Made by a program: the position numbers and the translations under genes
Shown here: piece by piece, positions 12,961 to 22,408 of the stretch
Layout of the letters: every line of letters begins with the position of its first letter
Numbering within the stretch: the first letter of the stretch is position 1
Notes under the pieces: model-generated
The model's database searches: none
What the model was told of the DNA's origin: nothing
The model's input: the letters and a program-made list of their open reading frames with translations, nothing else
DNA from: Lunularia cruciata
Taxonomy: Eukaryota > Streptophyta > Marchantiopsida > Lunulariales > Lunulariaceae
Reading direction: 5' to 3'
NCBI GenBank assembly: GCA_948567375.1
Contig: OX419761.1
Location: 54,500,501-54,564,500 of the forward strand
DNA: 64,000 nt

Positions 12961-13205
12961 TGTCACGCCATTTGTAGTGCCACATCTAGATGCTCAGACA
13001 CTAGAGTTCTAGTGATAGTAGTTAGAGTTATTTCAGCAATTTCTCAGAGACTACTTTCCAACGGTCAGATTTTGTGTTTGGGGTACTGACTTGACGGTGG
13101 GGCCCACCGTCACTTTGCATTGTTTGCACCATTTGCACCATCAAGTGTGCCATCAGCAGGACCGTTAGGGTTTCAGAGCTAGCTCGAGTCCAAGGAGTAT
13201 AGTTT
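12961..13205 (+). repeat. B1 5' LTR, recognisable part
   Basis: It begins TGTCACGCC and aligns along about 245 bp with the B LTR at 55401-55578/63139-63205, including GTGTGCCAT at 13145, the site where A4 inserted in the other copy. The last 105 bp or so of the B LTR (the part ending in ACGACA) is not found downstream, so the 3' edge is a truncation or replacement. It includes a GC-rich palindrome at 13093-13111. Confidence 0.65.
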
Positions 13206-14121
13206 TGAAGTGAGATCCAGAGAGCTCACTTCTCTGATGTTGAGCCTTCGAGTTCTTGGCTATGGTGGATAGAGGCCGGCAAGCGTCACTTGGATTCTCT
13301 ATGCTTGAGTGGGTGTGGCTTGACTGTAATCAGTGCCCAATTGTTAGCAATTTATAGAGTGACAAATCAAGTACTGATCTGAGTTGTGTTGAGTTGAGAG
13401 TGGTAAGCAATCTGATTACATCAGAGAAGTGAAGTCAGGGGGAAATTGGGTGCAGGAAATTTGAGTGTTGGTGGTATCTCCAAGCTCGGTGGATTGTTGG
13501 TAGCTTGATTCAAGTTCAATTTTTCCCTAGTGTGCAGAAGCTCAATCAATTGATGCAGATTTGGCAATAAAGCAAACGGTGTGCGGAAGCGTTGGCCAAA
13601 TTTTGAGCAAAGAAGGAGCAAATTTTGAGCAGTGGTTGTGATTTTGAGCCCAAAAAGTCAAATTGAAGGTGGAGTTATGAAGCTATTTTCATGAATTTGT
13701 GATTTGGAGAAACCCGTGTTGTCAATTTGGCTCCAGTGGAAAGTTAGCGGGGGATTTGGCGGATAGCCAACTTTAGGGTTTACATCAGATTTTGATTGGG
13801 ATTTATGTCAGATTTGGAGGAGTTTTGCTAGGTTTGGAGGACTTTTGCAGATTTGGAGAAGTTTCGTCAATTTTGGAGGAGGTTCAAAGTGGCAAGAAGA
13901 AAGGCCTCATTTGGCTGAATTTTGGCATTTTGAGGCTTCAAGGCATAGGGCTGTGGGCTATGAGAGGCTACAAAGGCCTAGAAGGGCCAACAAGCTAGCT
14001 TGCTGGCGTGAAGCTAGCTAGTTTAGAGTAGATCTTGGTCATTGGTTGGCAAAATTTGCCTTTCTTGCTAGATTGTGCGCAATAGGGTTTGATCCCTAGA
14101 ACTCTTGTTCCTAGACTGGTC
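13206..14121 (+). other. B1 leader or LTR-flanking sequence, no gene seen
   Basis: About 0.9 kb of unique sequence lies between the B LTR start and the C1 insertion. There is no ORF with recognisable domains, no tRNA and no structured repeat. It probably belongs to the untranslated leader of B1. A few short ORFs on both strands look like chance. Confidence 0.5.
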
Positions 14122-14800
14122 TGTAACACCCATTTGTGCATGTGTGTGGTATTGTGATATTTAGCTTGGTATTACAAGTACTTAAGAGATATTATTTATA
14201 TAGAGATAAAGGATGGTTCTATATTAGTCATGGTTAGCTAAAGTTAGTCATAGCTAAGATAGATGGGACCTTACTTTAGAGGAAGTAGAAAAGATGAGCA
14301 CCACTATTTTGGATTTTAGTGTGTTGACTTGGTATTATTCCTAGGTGTTTGGCTTTGGGGAAAGAGTTGAGAACTCTTGGGCCCGCAAGCCTTTTTGTTT
14401 TGGATTCTTCTTTAGTCCAAGGATAGCCCATGTGAAGGAATCCTTGCTTTAGTGGTTGGGTCAAGATAAGGGGAATATGCCCATGTGAATGGATATTCCT
14501 TTCTACTTTTTGACTTTACTTGACTTTTAGTCTAGTAACTTGAGTTACTACGGTAATTAGTAACTTTGGTACGTAACTATTTCACAAGTATATAAACAAG
14601 GAGTGAGGAGGTACTCATCATCCTTTCATTTGCAACTATCTCTCTCTCATTGAGTTCTCTAATGAGCAATGTCTTGAGTCTTGGAGTGTTAGCCTTGGAG
14701 GAGTATGATGGAGTTGGGGTTCCTTGCCTTCTTAGTCCATGGTGCGCTACCATAATAGCCATCAGAGGTTCATCCTGAGTGAGAGACAGACCGGCTCACA
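14122..14800 (+). repeat. C1 5' LTR (679 bp)
   Basis: Starts TGTAACACCC and ends GGCTCACA. A TATA box TATATAAA lies at 14589-14596. It differs from the 3' LTR at about 14654 (A/G) and 14790 (A/G). The same LTR with about 10 extra bases flanks C2. Confidence 0.95.
14589..14596 (+). promoter_or_regulatory. TATA box in C1 5' LTR
   Basis: TATATAAA sits about 205 bp before the LTR end and is conserved in all four C LTRs, so it is the likely U3 core promoter. The repeat copy lies at about 21711 in the 3' LTR. Confidence 0.6.
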
Positions 14801-14804
14801 TTTT

Positions 14805-14820
14805 TGGTTCCGTTGCCAGG
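14805..14820 (+). other. Primer-binding site of C1
   Basis: TGGTTCCGTTGCCAGG starts 4 bp after the LTR. From what I know of plant tRNA-Glu, whose 3' end pairs with a TCCGTTG acceptor strand, this is its complement. C2 has the matching site in reverse near 35067-35082. Confidence 0.6.
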
Positions 14821-15660
14821 ACCTCTCTAGAAGGCAAGATAATGTTCCGCGTCCAATTCTACATTAGGCAGAAGGAGGCTATGAGAGCTCACTTGGAGAG
14901 AACATTAGGAGAGGAGAGGGCTGAACTTATGTTAGAGAACCAAGATCCATTTGTATACCCTGTAGTTCATTATGATGTCTTTGAGGTGATTTTGTACATC
15001 TTGTACACATGAGAGGAATTGGAGAGATTGTGTGAGGTGGATTGCAGATTTTGGGGATTAAGGTGATTTTGGGTAAAATCTCAAGTTTGAGATCTGGACT
15101 TGAGATTTCTACACATGATAGCTTGGGTTATCTTTCAGTTAGCACACTTGAAATTATTGAGAGAGCTTCTATGCGCACTGGGCTAGAATTTTTGAAAGTT
15201 GATAGGGTAAAGTGCTCCCGCAACTGCATGCTCTCTGGAAAATTGTACAGAGTCTGCCATTTCTTCAATTTTTAGTGAATTGTCCTGAAAATTCTCAAGA
15301 AAATTCAGTGCATTGTATCCTACCTGGTGCCACAAAAATTAGAGAGAGATCAATTTTTCGCAGTGCGTTATGAGTTTTTGAAGTGAGGGGGGTGGTTTTC
15401 AGACCAAATCTGAAATATGGGTGCTGAATAGAAAGGTGTCTAGGCCAAATGGCTCAATGAAAAGATCTAAAATTTTGCAGGGAGGGACGCCCTAGAGTTG
15501 TGATCAAGTGTGGAAAATTTCAGAGGACTGTGACATATTCGTTGGAAGATTTGAGTGACATTGTGAGGAAGGGTCAATTCTGCAGAGTGGAGATCTCATG
15601 CATGAGAAGTTTGAGATCAACAAAAAGCATGTTTGAGTGTTTAGATTCATCTTTGGGAAC
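14821..15660 (+). other. C1 leader with short conserved ORFs, function not recognised
   Basis: Two short ORFs are found here and in C2: one from ATG 14842 to 15012 (56 aa, charged) and one at 15042-15275 (77 aa; C2 counterpart 34571-34807 minus). No domain is recognised. TTTTGCAG at 15473-15480 could be a splice acceptor, and GAGGTGATT near 14985 a donor, which would join the 56-aa piece to later coding sequence. I could not confirm this. Confidence 0.35.
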
Positions 15661-16134
15661 ATGGAGGGTCATCAAGAGTGGAAATTGAGATTATGCAAGG
15701 TTCCCCAAGGGTTTGAGGTGATTGTAGGGGTGGATTTGAGGAAAAGAGAGTTTACAATAGAATTTGAAGAGAGTGTTGAGAGGATCCAAAAACCTACACC
15801 ACTTGGAGGAAAGAGTGAGTCTAAGTGCTTTCTATGTGGAGAGAAGGGACATAAGGCAAGTTCATGTCCATTAACCTTTGAGAGCAAGAGATTGAGGGAA
15901 AGGAGAGGCTTACTTGACTTGGGTTTGCATGTTGGACCTTCTTCACCAAGATTGGGAGGGAGAAGATCTAAGACCAAGGAGTTGTGTGAGGTTTGTGGAG
16001 TTGAAGGACTTCCAAAAGGACATGAGTGTAGTGGAGTAAAAGCACTTTTGGAAACTTTGGTGAAGGATCTTGGAGAGAGTCTTAGTACAGCTACAGAAAT
16101 ACTACCACCTTCATCAGCTAGTTCTCAAGATTAG
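15661..16134 (+). CDS. C1 upstream ORF: small zinc-knuckle protein, unknown role
   Basis: 157 aa counted from the ATG at 15661; an in-frame ATG also exists at 15637, but the C2 copy starts at the 15661 equivalent. A CX2CX4HX4C knuckle (CFLCGEKGHKASSC) sits near residues 55-68. A second Cys/His cluster (CEVCG...GHEC) is near residue 110. The knuckle suggests RNA or DNA binding. It lies between the 5' LTR and gag in the same orientation, about 235 bp before gag. C2 keeps the ORF (33717-34190) but has lost two knuckle cysteines. It is not the element nucleocapsid, which is in the main polyprotein. The function is unknown. Confidence 0.6.
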   Translation: MEGHQEWKLRLCKVPQGFEVIVGVDLRKREFTIEFEESVERIQKPTPLGGKSESKCFLCGEKGHKASSCPLTFESKRLRERRGLLDLGLHVGPSSPRLGGRRSKTKELCEVCGVEGLPKGHECSGVKALLETLVKDLGESLSTATEILPPSSASSQD

Positions 16135-16369
16135 TGATGGAGATAATCTTTCAACTTATGGATAAACTATCCATGAGAGTTAGATTAATATGCACTCTAG
16201 GATTTGATGTTGCTATAGAAATCTTGGAGCAACCTGAACCTTTTGTGTTCCCTAGAGTGGATTATTCTCAGATGGTGTTAGTCATGTATATACTCTATTA
16301 GTAATAGAGTGAGAGAAAAGAAAAGAGAAAAAAAAAATTAAGAGAAAAGAAAGATAGTGAGGGGTTAAG

Positions 16370-17137
16370 ATGGGGAAACTTCCGGTTTTCTTTGGCAAGG
16401 ATGGAGAAGATGTGGAGGCCTTTGTGAGAGACTTCAAGAGAGCTTGCATAGGAAACAATGAGAGGAGGAAGAATGAGTGGGCCTCATTATTACCAGATTT
16501 CTTTGAGGATGCAGCACTTACATGGTATGAGTCAGAATACCAAAAGAGAGAGAGGAGAGAGGGGGAAGAGGAGTCTTGGGAGACTTTGACTTCAGCACTC
16601 ATTGAGAACTTTCTTCCTGATGAGAGTTATGAGAGATTGATGAGTGAGGCTACATTTCTCAAGCAAGGAGATGGAGAGAAAGTGAGGGTCTATGTGGAAA
16701 GAGTGGAAAAGTTGGAGTCCAGATTTTGCATAGTGTTGAGGAAGGGTGGGGATGATGTGGAGACTACAATGATTGGCATAGGGGCCATGCTCACCAAGAA
16801 TTTTGTGGGAGGATTGAGACCACAAATTAGAAGCAAGGTGAGATATGAGAAACCTTCTTCCAAGGTTGAAGCTATCAAGATCGCAATTCGTATGGAGGAG
16901 AGTTTGGAAGGGGATGAGAGTGATTTGGTGGTGAAGGAGGTTGTGCATCCTCCTCAAGGCTACAAGTATGGTGGAACTTCTGATACTTTGGTGACAAGGG
17001 TTGCACCACAAGTAGTAGTTGCTCCAATTCTTGCACCTCCACCAAAGATCCACTCCAAACCATCACAGAACAACTTGCGGATCTCAAGATCAATGTGGTG
17101 CAACTATGGGAGAAGAGAGAGGTGGATCAGAATGTAG
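16370..17137 (+). CDS. gag: C1 gag (capsid part), frameshifted before nucleocapsid
   Basis: 255 aa as read. It starts MGKLPVFFGKDGED, a typical gag opening, followed by a capsid-like region with LTWYESEY near residue 50, SALIENFLPDE, and an RVYVERVEKLE segment. Gag forms the cytoplasmic virus-like particle. In C2 the same region runs in one frame into the zinc knuckle. Here one base is missing near 17047 (CCAAAGATCC against CCAAAGGATCC in C2), so the last part of this frame is aberrant and overlaps the pol frame. A real protein would end about 230 residues in. Confidence 0.85.
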   Translation: MGKLPVFFGKDGEDVEAFVRDFKRACIGNNERRKNEWASLLPDFFEDAALTWYESEYQKRERREGEEESWETLTSALIENFLPDESYERLMSEATFLKQGDGEKVRVYVERVEKLESRFCIVLRKGGDDVETTMIGIGAMLTKNFVGGLRPQIRSKVRYEKPSSKVEAIKIAIRMEESLEGDESDLVVKEVVHPPQGYKYGGTSDTLVTRVAPQVVVAPILAPPPKIHSKPSQNNLRISRSMWCNYGRRERWIRM

Positions 17138-20100
17138 GGAGAGGACCTAGGAGTTATGGAAACTATCCATATAGAGGAGGCCAACCAGCCAACAATTTCA
17201 ATGATAGAAATTGTTTTGGTTGTGGAGGAAGAGGCCATATCCAAAGGAATTGCCCAAATTCCACTTACCATGGAGGAAGGGGTTATGAGGGAGCCAATAG
17301 AGGGAAAGAGGGAGGTAGTGAAACCCAAGTGGCTCCTAATCCCAACAAAGGTAAGGGGATAGCATCCATAGATGTGGTTGAGAGCAAGTATGAGAAGGGA
17401 GAGTGCTCAAACTCCAAGGGTCTTAATTTGGAGCTTTTGGCACAAGAGAAGAAGAGAGCTCGTTTTGCAGAGGATGTTCACTCTTCTCAAGGATTTACTT
17501 CAAGCAAGGATACTCCTATGTCTACTAGGAGCACTCGCACCTCAACACCATCAACAACAAAGACTCCAAGGAAGAAGTTGGGGATGGAGGACTTCTTGAT
17601 CTCAAAGCAACAATGGAACTACAATGTGTTGGAGGATGTTGGTAGTCACAAGGCTAACATCACAGTGGGCCAATTAATTGCTTTGAACCCTACCTTGAGA
17701 AAGGAGCTTAGAGGTGGTTTGAGTTCTACAAGGAGCAAAAAGAAGAAGAAGGCAAAAGTTCCAGTATCAATGGGGGTGGTGGATGCCAAGCCAGCACCAT
17801 GGGAGGCTTGTGAATATGCCTCCAAGATTGATGTGAGAGTGAATGGTCACAACATCAAGGATGCATTGGTTGATGGAGGATCAGCAGTGAATGCCGTGTC
17901 AGAAAGGTTGATGAAGAAGTTGGGTATGATACCCTCAAGACCTTCAACATTTGTGGTGAGCATGGCAAACAAGCAACAAGTTCGACCAGTAGGGGTGATG
18001 GATAAGGTGGTAGTTTCAGTTATGGGAGTTCAAAATCTCATGACTTTCCAAGTCTTGAAGGATTCAAGCTATGACTTACTTCTTGGGAGGCCATGGTTGA
18101 GAGCAGCATGCACAACTGATCGATGGCACAAAGGGTACTTGAGGATTGGGCCATCAAACCATAGAGTCACTGTTCCTGTGACTAACACCACCAACACTTC
18201 ACATTCAGATACCCCATCTTCTAATTATTGGGAATCAGATTCTGAAGAAGGAGCTTCAGGTGTGGACACAAGCATGGAAGAGGAGACTTCCACGGAGGAA
18301 GATGAATCTGAATCTGATTCAGATGTGTATCCCTTGTGTGCTATGGATTTTGCACCTAAGCCAGAGGTTTTGAAGGACCCAGATAAATCACCATTGACAC
18401 TTGAGGAGGTAGAGAGAAGGTTATCTACCCTCAAGTATGGCCCAAATGTTACCAAGGAGGAGAAGGTGAGATTTGAGGAGATTTTCCGCAAGTTCATCCA
18501 TGTGTTTGCTTTTAGTTACAAGGATTTGAAGGAAGTCACCTTGGAGGAGCACAAGATAGAGGTGGAGTCACATGCAAGACCAATCCGCCAAAAGCAACGT
18601 CGCATTAGCCCACCAATATCTTTGGTTGTGAAGGAGGAGATTGATAAGCTCAAGGAGGCTGGATTTATCTTTGAGGTGGAGAATTCAGAATGGGTGTCTC
18701 CAATTGTCATTGTGAAGAAAAAGAATGGCAAGCTTTGGGTATGTGTGGATTACAAGAAGCTTAATGCTGTTACCAAGAAGGACTACTACCCATTGCCATT
18801 CATTGATGAGATCTTGGAGGAGGTTGCAAGTCATGAGAGGTACAGTTTTGGAGATGGTTATAGTGGATATAACCAAATAAAGATTGCACCAGAGCATCAA
18901 CAACTCACCACATTCACCACACCTTGGAGAACTTACGCTTTCAAGGTCATGCCTTTTGGGCTTTGCAATGCTCCAGCCACATTCCAACGGTTCATGAACA
19001 AGGTATTTGAACCTTTCATTGGGAAATTTGTGAGAGATTTCATTGATGACTTTTGTGTCTATGGGAGCAAGGAGGAGCACTTTGAGCACCTAATCAAAGT
19101 CTTGCAACGCTTGGATGAGGCAAATGCATCACTCAACCCAGAGAAGTGCATTTTTGGATGTGAAGAAGGTCTACTTTTGGGGCACATCATCTCCAAGGAT
19201 GGAATAGCAGTTGATCCTGAGAAGGTGAGGAAAATCTCAGACCTTCCATTCCCTTCAAGCTTGACAAAGTTACGCCAATTCTTGGGAATGGTTGGGTACT
19301 ATAGGAGGTTCATCTTCTCATTTTCCAACAAGGCTTATGCATTGACCATCTACATGAAGAAGGGTGTAGATTACATGGTGATTTTGGAAGACAAGGAGGC
19401 TCTCAAAGCTTTTGAGGAGCTCAAGCAATCCCTTGTTGTAGCTCCAATTCTTGCTAAACCTGATTGGAGTAAGCCTTTCATCCTCTACACTGATGCTTCT
19501 AATGTAGCTATAGGATGCACTCTTAGTCAATTAGACCAAGATGGGCATGATCATCCAATAGCTTATGCTAGTAGGCAGATGGTTTCAGCAGAGAAGAACT
19601 ACTCTGTCACAGAGAGAGAAGGGTTGGCAGTGATCTTTGGTCTCAAGAAGTTTAGACACTACTTGATTGGAGGGAAAGCCACAATTGTCACGGATCACAA
19701 GGCTTTGAAGTACATCTTCAACAAGCCTAATGTTGAAGGGAGACTAGCAAGGTGGATGATACTCTTGTCTGAGTATGACTACACAATTGAGGATAGGCCA
19801 GGAAAGAAACATGCAAATGCTGATTTGTTATCTAGAGCCTATGATCATGATGGAGATGAGCCAGTAGATGATTCCTTCCCGGATGAGGAGCTCATGACAA
19901 TCTCAGTCACTCAAGAGATTCCAATGGAGTACAAGGAGATTGTGGATTTTGTGACAAGAGGTAACTATCCAGAAGGGATGCATGCTAGGGAGAGGAAGGC
20001 CCTTGCAGCAAGATCTAGACCTTACACAATGGTGGAGGATATTCTTTTTCACCAAGGAGCAGATGGTCTACTTCGAAGAGCAGTGGGTAAGGAAGAGTCT

Positions 20101-21195
20101 ATCCTACTCATAAAGGAGTTTCATGAAGGTTTAGTATGTGGAGGACACTTTGCAGGAAAGGTGACTGCTTTCAAGATTCTAGATGCAGGTTACCATTGGA
20201 GAGGGATTTTCAAGGATTGTCTTGATTATTGCAAAACTTGTCATGTTTGTCAAGCTTTTGCTAGAAAGTCTACATCCACTCCACCACTTAGATCAATTCC
20301 ATTGCTAGGACCTTTTGAGAAGTGGGGAATTGATTTTGTAGGACCTCTCAATAGAACCCCAAGGAACAATCGGTACATTGTGGTAGTTATTGATTACCTT
20401 ACCAAGTGGGTTGAGGCTAGACCATTGAGGGACAAGAATGAAGATGAAGTGGGTAGATTTCTTTATGAACGCATTATCACTAGGTTTGGATGCCCTTTGG
20501 AGTTGGTTTTTGATAGAGGAGGAGAGTTTACAGGAAGCATTACTACAGCCATGCTACGACATTTCTCTATCACACATAGAGTAACTACATCCTATAAGCC
20601 AAATTCCAATGGCTTGGCAGAGAGAACCAATCAGACCTTGTGCATGATGTTGGCCAAAGATGCAGAAATGGAGGGGGCTAAACATCATTGGGACAAGAGG
20701 ATTCATGCAGTTTTGTGGGAGTATAGGACAACCATGAAGACTTCCACTGGATATTCTCCATTCCAATTGGTGTATGGTATTGAGTCTACCTTACCTATTC
20801 ACTTTGATCTTCCTACCTTCCAAAGCATTCATAGGAGATTGAAGAAAGCACAAGGAAGTGATGCAGGGAAGTCAAGGAAGGATCAACTCATGGAGTTGGA
20901 AGAGGCAAGAGCAGTTGCTATGGTTCGAGTGGAGCAAGCCCAAAGGAAACAAAAGGAGAGCTATGACAAGAGGCAAGGCAAGAAGAAGGTGGAGCCTTTC
21001 AAAGAAGGTGATTGGGTAATGTTGTTTGATTCCATTCGATTCAAGAGAGTGCAAAAGAAGTTTTTGCCTAAGTACTTTGGACCTTTCATAGTAGAGAAGG
21101 TGTGGGGCAATTACACCTATGATCTCAAGGAGTTGGGAGGAAGACACTTTGATAGGATTAACCATGATAAGTTGAAGATGTACCATAGAAGGTAG
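17095..21195 (+). CDS. pol: C1 nucleocapsid-protease-RT-RNase H-integrase polyprotein
   Basis: 1366 aa without an internal stop. Zinc knuckle C40-C43-H48-C53; aspartic protease with DGGS at residue 260; RT from about residue 470 with SPIVIVKKKNG and catalytic FIDDF at residues 649-653; RNase H starting near YTDAS (about residue 800). Integrase has an HHCC zinc region from about residue 1009 and core D about 1080, D about 1140 and E 36 residues later (D,D-35-E, with DRGGEF). A GPF-type C-terminal domain closes it; no chromodomain is evident. The first residues belong to gag, and the frame was separated from its start by the 1-bp deletion near 17047. The enzymes copy the RNA genome to DNA and insert it. 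Confidence 0.93.
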   Translation: MVQLWEKREVDQNVGRGPRSYGNYPYRGGQPANNFNDRNCFGCGGRGHIQRNCPNSTYHGGRGYEGANRGKEGGSETQVAPNPNKGKGIASIDVVESKYEKGECSNSKGLNLELLAQEKKRARFAEDVHSSQGFTSSKDTPMSTRSTRTSTPSTTKTPRKKLGMEDFLISKQQWNYNVLEDVGSHKANITVGQLIALNPTLRKELRGGLSSTRSKKKKKAKVPVSMGVVDAKPAPWEACEYASKIDVRVNGHNIKDALVDGGSAVNAVSERLMKKLGMIPSRPSTFVVSMANKQQVRPVGVMDKVVVSVMGVQNLMTFQVLKDSSYDLLLGRPWLRAACTTDRWHKGYLRIGPSNHRVTVPVTNTTNTSHSDTPSSNYWESDSEEGASGVDTSMEEETSTEEDESESDSDVYPLCAMDFAPKPEVLKDPDKSPLTLEEVERRLSTLKYGPNVTKEEKVRFEEIFRKFIHVFAFSYKDLKEVTLEEHKIEVESHARPIRQKQRRISPPISLVVKEEIDKLKEAGFIFEVENSEWVSPIVIVKKKNGKLWVCVDYKKLNAVTKKDYYPLPFIDEILEEVASHERYSFGDGYSGYNQIKIAPEHQQLTTFTTPWRTYAFKVMPFGLCNAPATFQRFMNKVFEPFIGKFVRDFIDDFCVYGSKEEHFEHLIKVLQRLDEANASLNPEKCIFGCEEGLLLGHIISKDGIAVDPEKVRKISDLPFPSSLTKLRQFLGMVGYYRRFIFSFSNKAYALTIYMKKGVDYMVILEDKEALKAFEELKQSLVVAPILAKPDWSKPFILYTDASNVAIGCTLSQLDQDGHDHPIAYASRQMVSAEKNYSVTEREGLAVIFGLKKFRHYLIGGKATIVTDHKALKYIFNKPNVEGRLARWMILLSEYDYTIEDRPGKKHANADLLSRAYDHDGDEPVDDSFPDEELMTISVTQEIPMEYKEIVDFVTRGNYPEGMHARERKALAARSRPYTMVEDILFHQGADGLLRRAVGKEESILLIKEFHEGLVCGGHFAGKVTAFKILDAGYHWRGIFKDCLDYCKTCHVCQAFARKSTSTPPLRSIPLLGPFEKWGIDFVGPLNRTPRNNRYIVVVIDYLTKWVEARPLRDKNEDEVGRFLYERIITRFGCPLELVFDRGGEFTGSITTAMLRHFSITHRVTTSYKPNSNGLAERTNQTLCMMLAKDAEMEGAKHHWDKRIHAVLWEYRTTMKTSTGYSPFQLVYGIESTLPIHFDLPTFQSIHRRLKKAQGSDAGKSRKDQLMELEEARAVAMVRVEQAQRKQKESYDKRQGKKKVEPFKEGDWVMLFDSIRFKRVQKKFLPKYFGPFIVEKVWGNYTYDLKELGGRHFDRINHDKLKMYHRR

Positions 21196-21202
21196 AGAGA
21201 CC

Positions 21203-21224
21203 TTCACTTTGAGGACAAAGTGAA
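21203..21224 (+). repeat. Hairpin between C1 pol stop and polypurine tract
   Basis: TTCACTTTG and CAAAGTGAA form perfect 9-bp arms around a 4-base loop, starting 8 bp after the stop codon. It is conserved in C2 (28690-28711). It could be an RNA structure near the 3' end of the transcript; the role is not known. Confidence 0.55.
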
Positions 21225-21231
21225 AACTTAG

Positions 21232-21243
21232 TCCGGGGGTAAA
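21232..21243 (+). other. Polypurine tract of C1
   Basis: TCCGGGGGTAAA directly precedes the 3' LTR. C2 has the same sequence in reverse at 28671-28682. Confidence 0.7.
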
Positions 21244-21922
21244 TGTAACACCCATTTGTGCATGTGTGTGGTATTGTGATATTTAGCTTGGTATTACAAG
21301 TACTTAAGAGATATTATTTATATAGAGATAAAGGATGGTTCTATATTAGTCATGGTTAGCTAAAGTTAGTCATAGCTAAGATAGATGGGACCTTACTTTA
21401 GAGGAAGTAGAAAAGATGAGCACCACTATTTTGGATTTTAGTGTGTTGACTTGGTATTATTCCTAGGTGTTTGGCTTTGGGGAAAGAGTTGAGAACTCTT
21501 GGGCCCGCAAGCCTTTTTGTTTTGGATTCTTCTTTAGTCCAAGGATAGCCCATGTGAAGGAATCCTTGCTTTAGTGGTTGGGTCAAGATAAGGGGAATAT
21601 GCCCATGTGAATGGATATTCCTTTCTACTTTTTGACTTTACTTGACTTTTAGTCTAGTAACTTGAGTTACTACGGTAATTAGTAACTTTGGTACGTAACT
21701 ATTTCACAAGTATATAAACAAGGAGTGAGGAGGTACTCATCATCCTTTCATTTGCAACTATCTCTCTCTCATTGAGTTCTCTAGTGAGCAATGTCTTGAG
21801 TCTTGGAGTGTTAGCCTTGGAGGAGTATGATGGAGTTGGGGTTCCTTGCCTTCTTAGTCCATGGTGCGCTACCATAATAGCCATCAGAGGTTCATCCTGA
21901 GTGAGAGACAGGCCGGCTCACA
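21244..21922 (+). repeat. C1 3' LTR (679 bp)
   Basis: TGTAACACCC to GGCTCACA, with two differences from the 5' LTR. It is followed by GGTC, matching the four bases before the 5' LTR. Confidence 0.95.
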
Positions 21923-22408
21923 GGTCCACCCTCACTTGTTGTCATAGTGACTATGCCGTTGTTATCTATACACATGTAGCTTTGGCTAGGAGAGGCAATT
22001 TGATCTTATTCTTGGTGATCCTGGTAGCTTAGGACTTAGATACAAACTTCTCTTATGTCAAATGCCAAATGGTGGCAGAGTCAGTCCCGTGTTGTGTTAT
22101 GAGATGGAGGGTTTTCGTTTAGATTTCTTGTGATTGGATTCCTTCCATTCTCTACTTCTTGTTTGTGCACCACGTTTGTGTGAGGTGCCTTGACTTTTGA
22201 GCATTGGTGCTCTGGTGTGCTCTTGGTGGTGAGGCTGGAGTGATGACCAGTCAGACTACCTTTGTTTCTCTCCCGTGAGGCAGGAAGTGACGACCTGCAG
22301 ACCGTGAGAGTGCGTGTTATGATGGCAAGTTATAGGTTGCCCTTTCTCCTAGTATAGTTATCTCGGTTAGAGTTACATTAGTGGGTGGTGCTTAGTTGGT
22401 ACTAGCAC
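21923..22408 (+). other. B1 leader continued, no gene recognised
   Basis: B1 resumes here after C1. There is no coding domain. TGGTGGCAGAGTCAG at 22070-22084 resembles a decayed initiator-Met primer site (TGGTATCAGAGC type), but no LTR end of the expected sequence precedes it, so I do not call it. Confidence 0.4.

Larger units (their letters stand above)
14122..21922 (+). mobile_element. Element C1: young, nearly intact Ty3/gypsy retrotransposon (7801 bp)
   Basis: Two 679-bp LTRs (14122-14800, 21244-21922) differ at only two positions that I can find. It is flanked by the 4-bp repeat GGTC (14118-14121, 21923-21926). Order: LTR, primer site, upstream zinc-knuckle ORF, gag, protease-RT-RNase H-integrase, hairpin, polypurine tract, LTR. 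The only clear coding lesion is a 1-bp deletion near 17047 between gag and nucleocapsid. It is inserted in B1. Confidence 0.95.

Noticed and set aside
14276-14464. 62- and 61-codon ORFs repeated in all C LTRs
   Set aside because: Open by chance on the strand opposite to the LTR; no start context or codon bias, and their repetition is explained by the LTR copies.
17040-17137. Programmed frameshift between C1 gag and pol
   Set aside because: C2 reads through in one frame and C1 lacks exactly one base there, so it is a private deletion.
22070-22084. Initiator-Met primer-binding site of B1
   Set aside because: Only a partial match to TGGTATCAGAGC, and no B LTR end precedes it.
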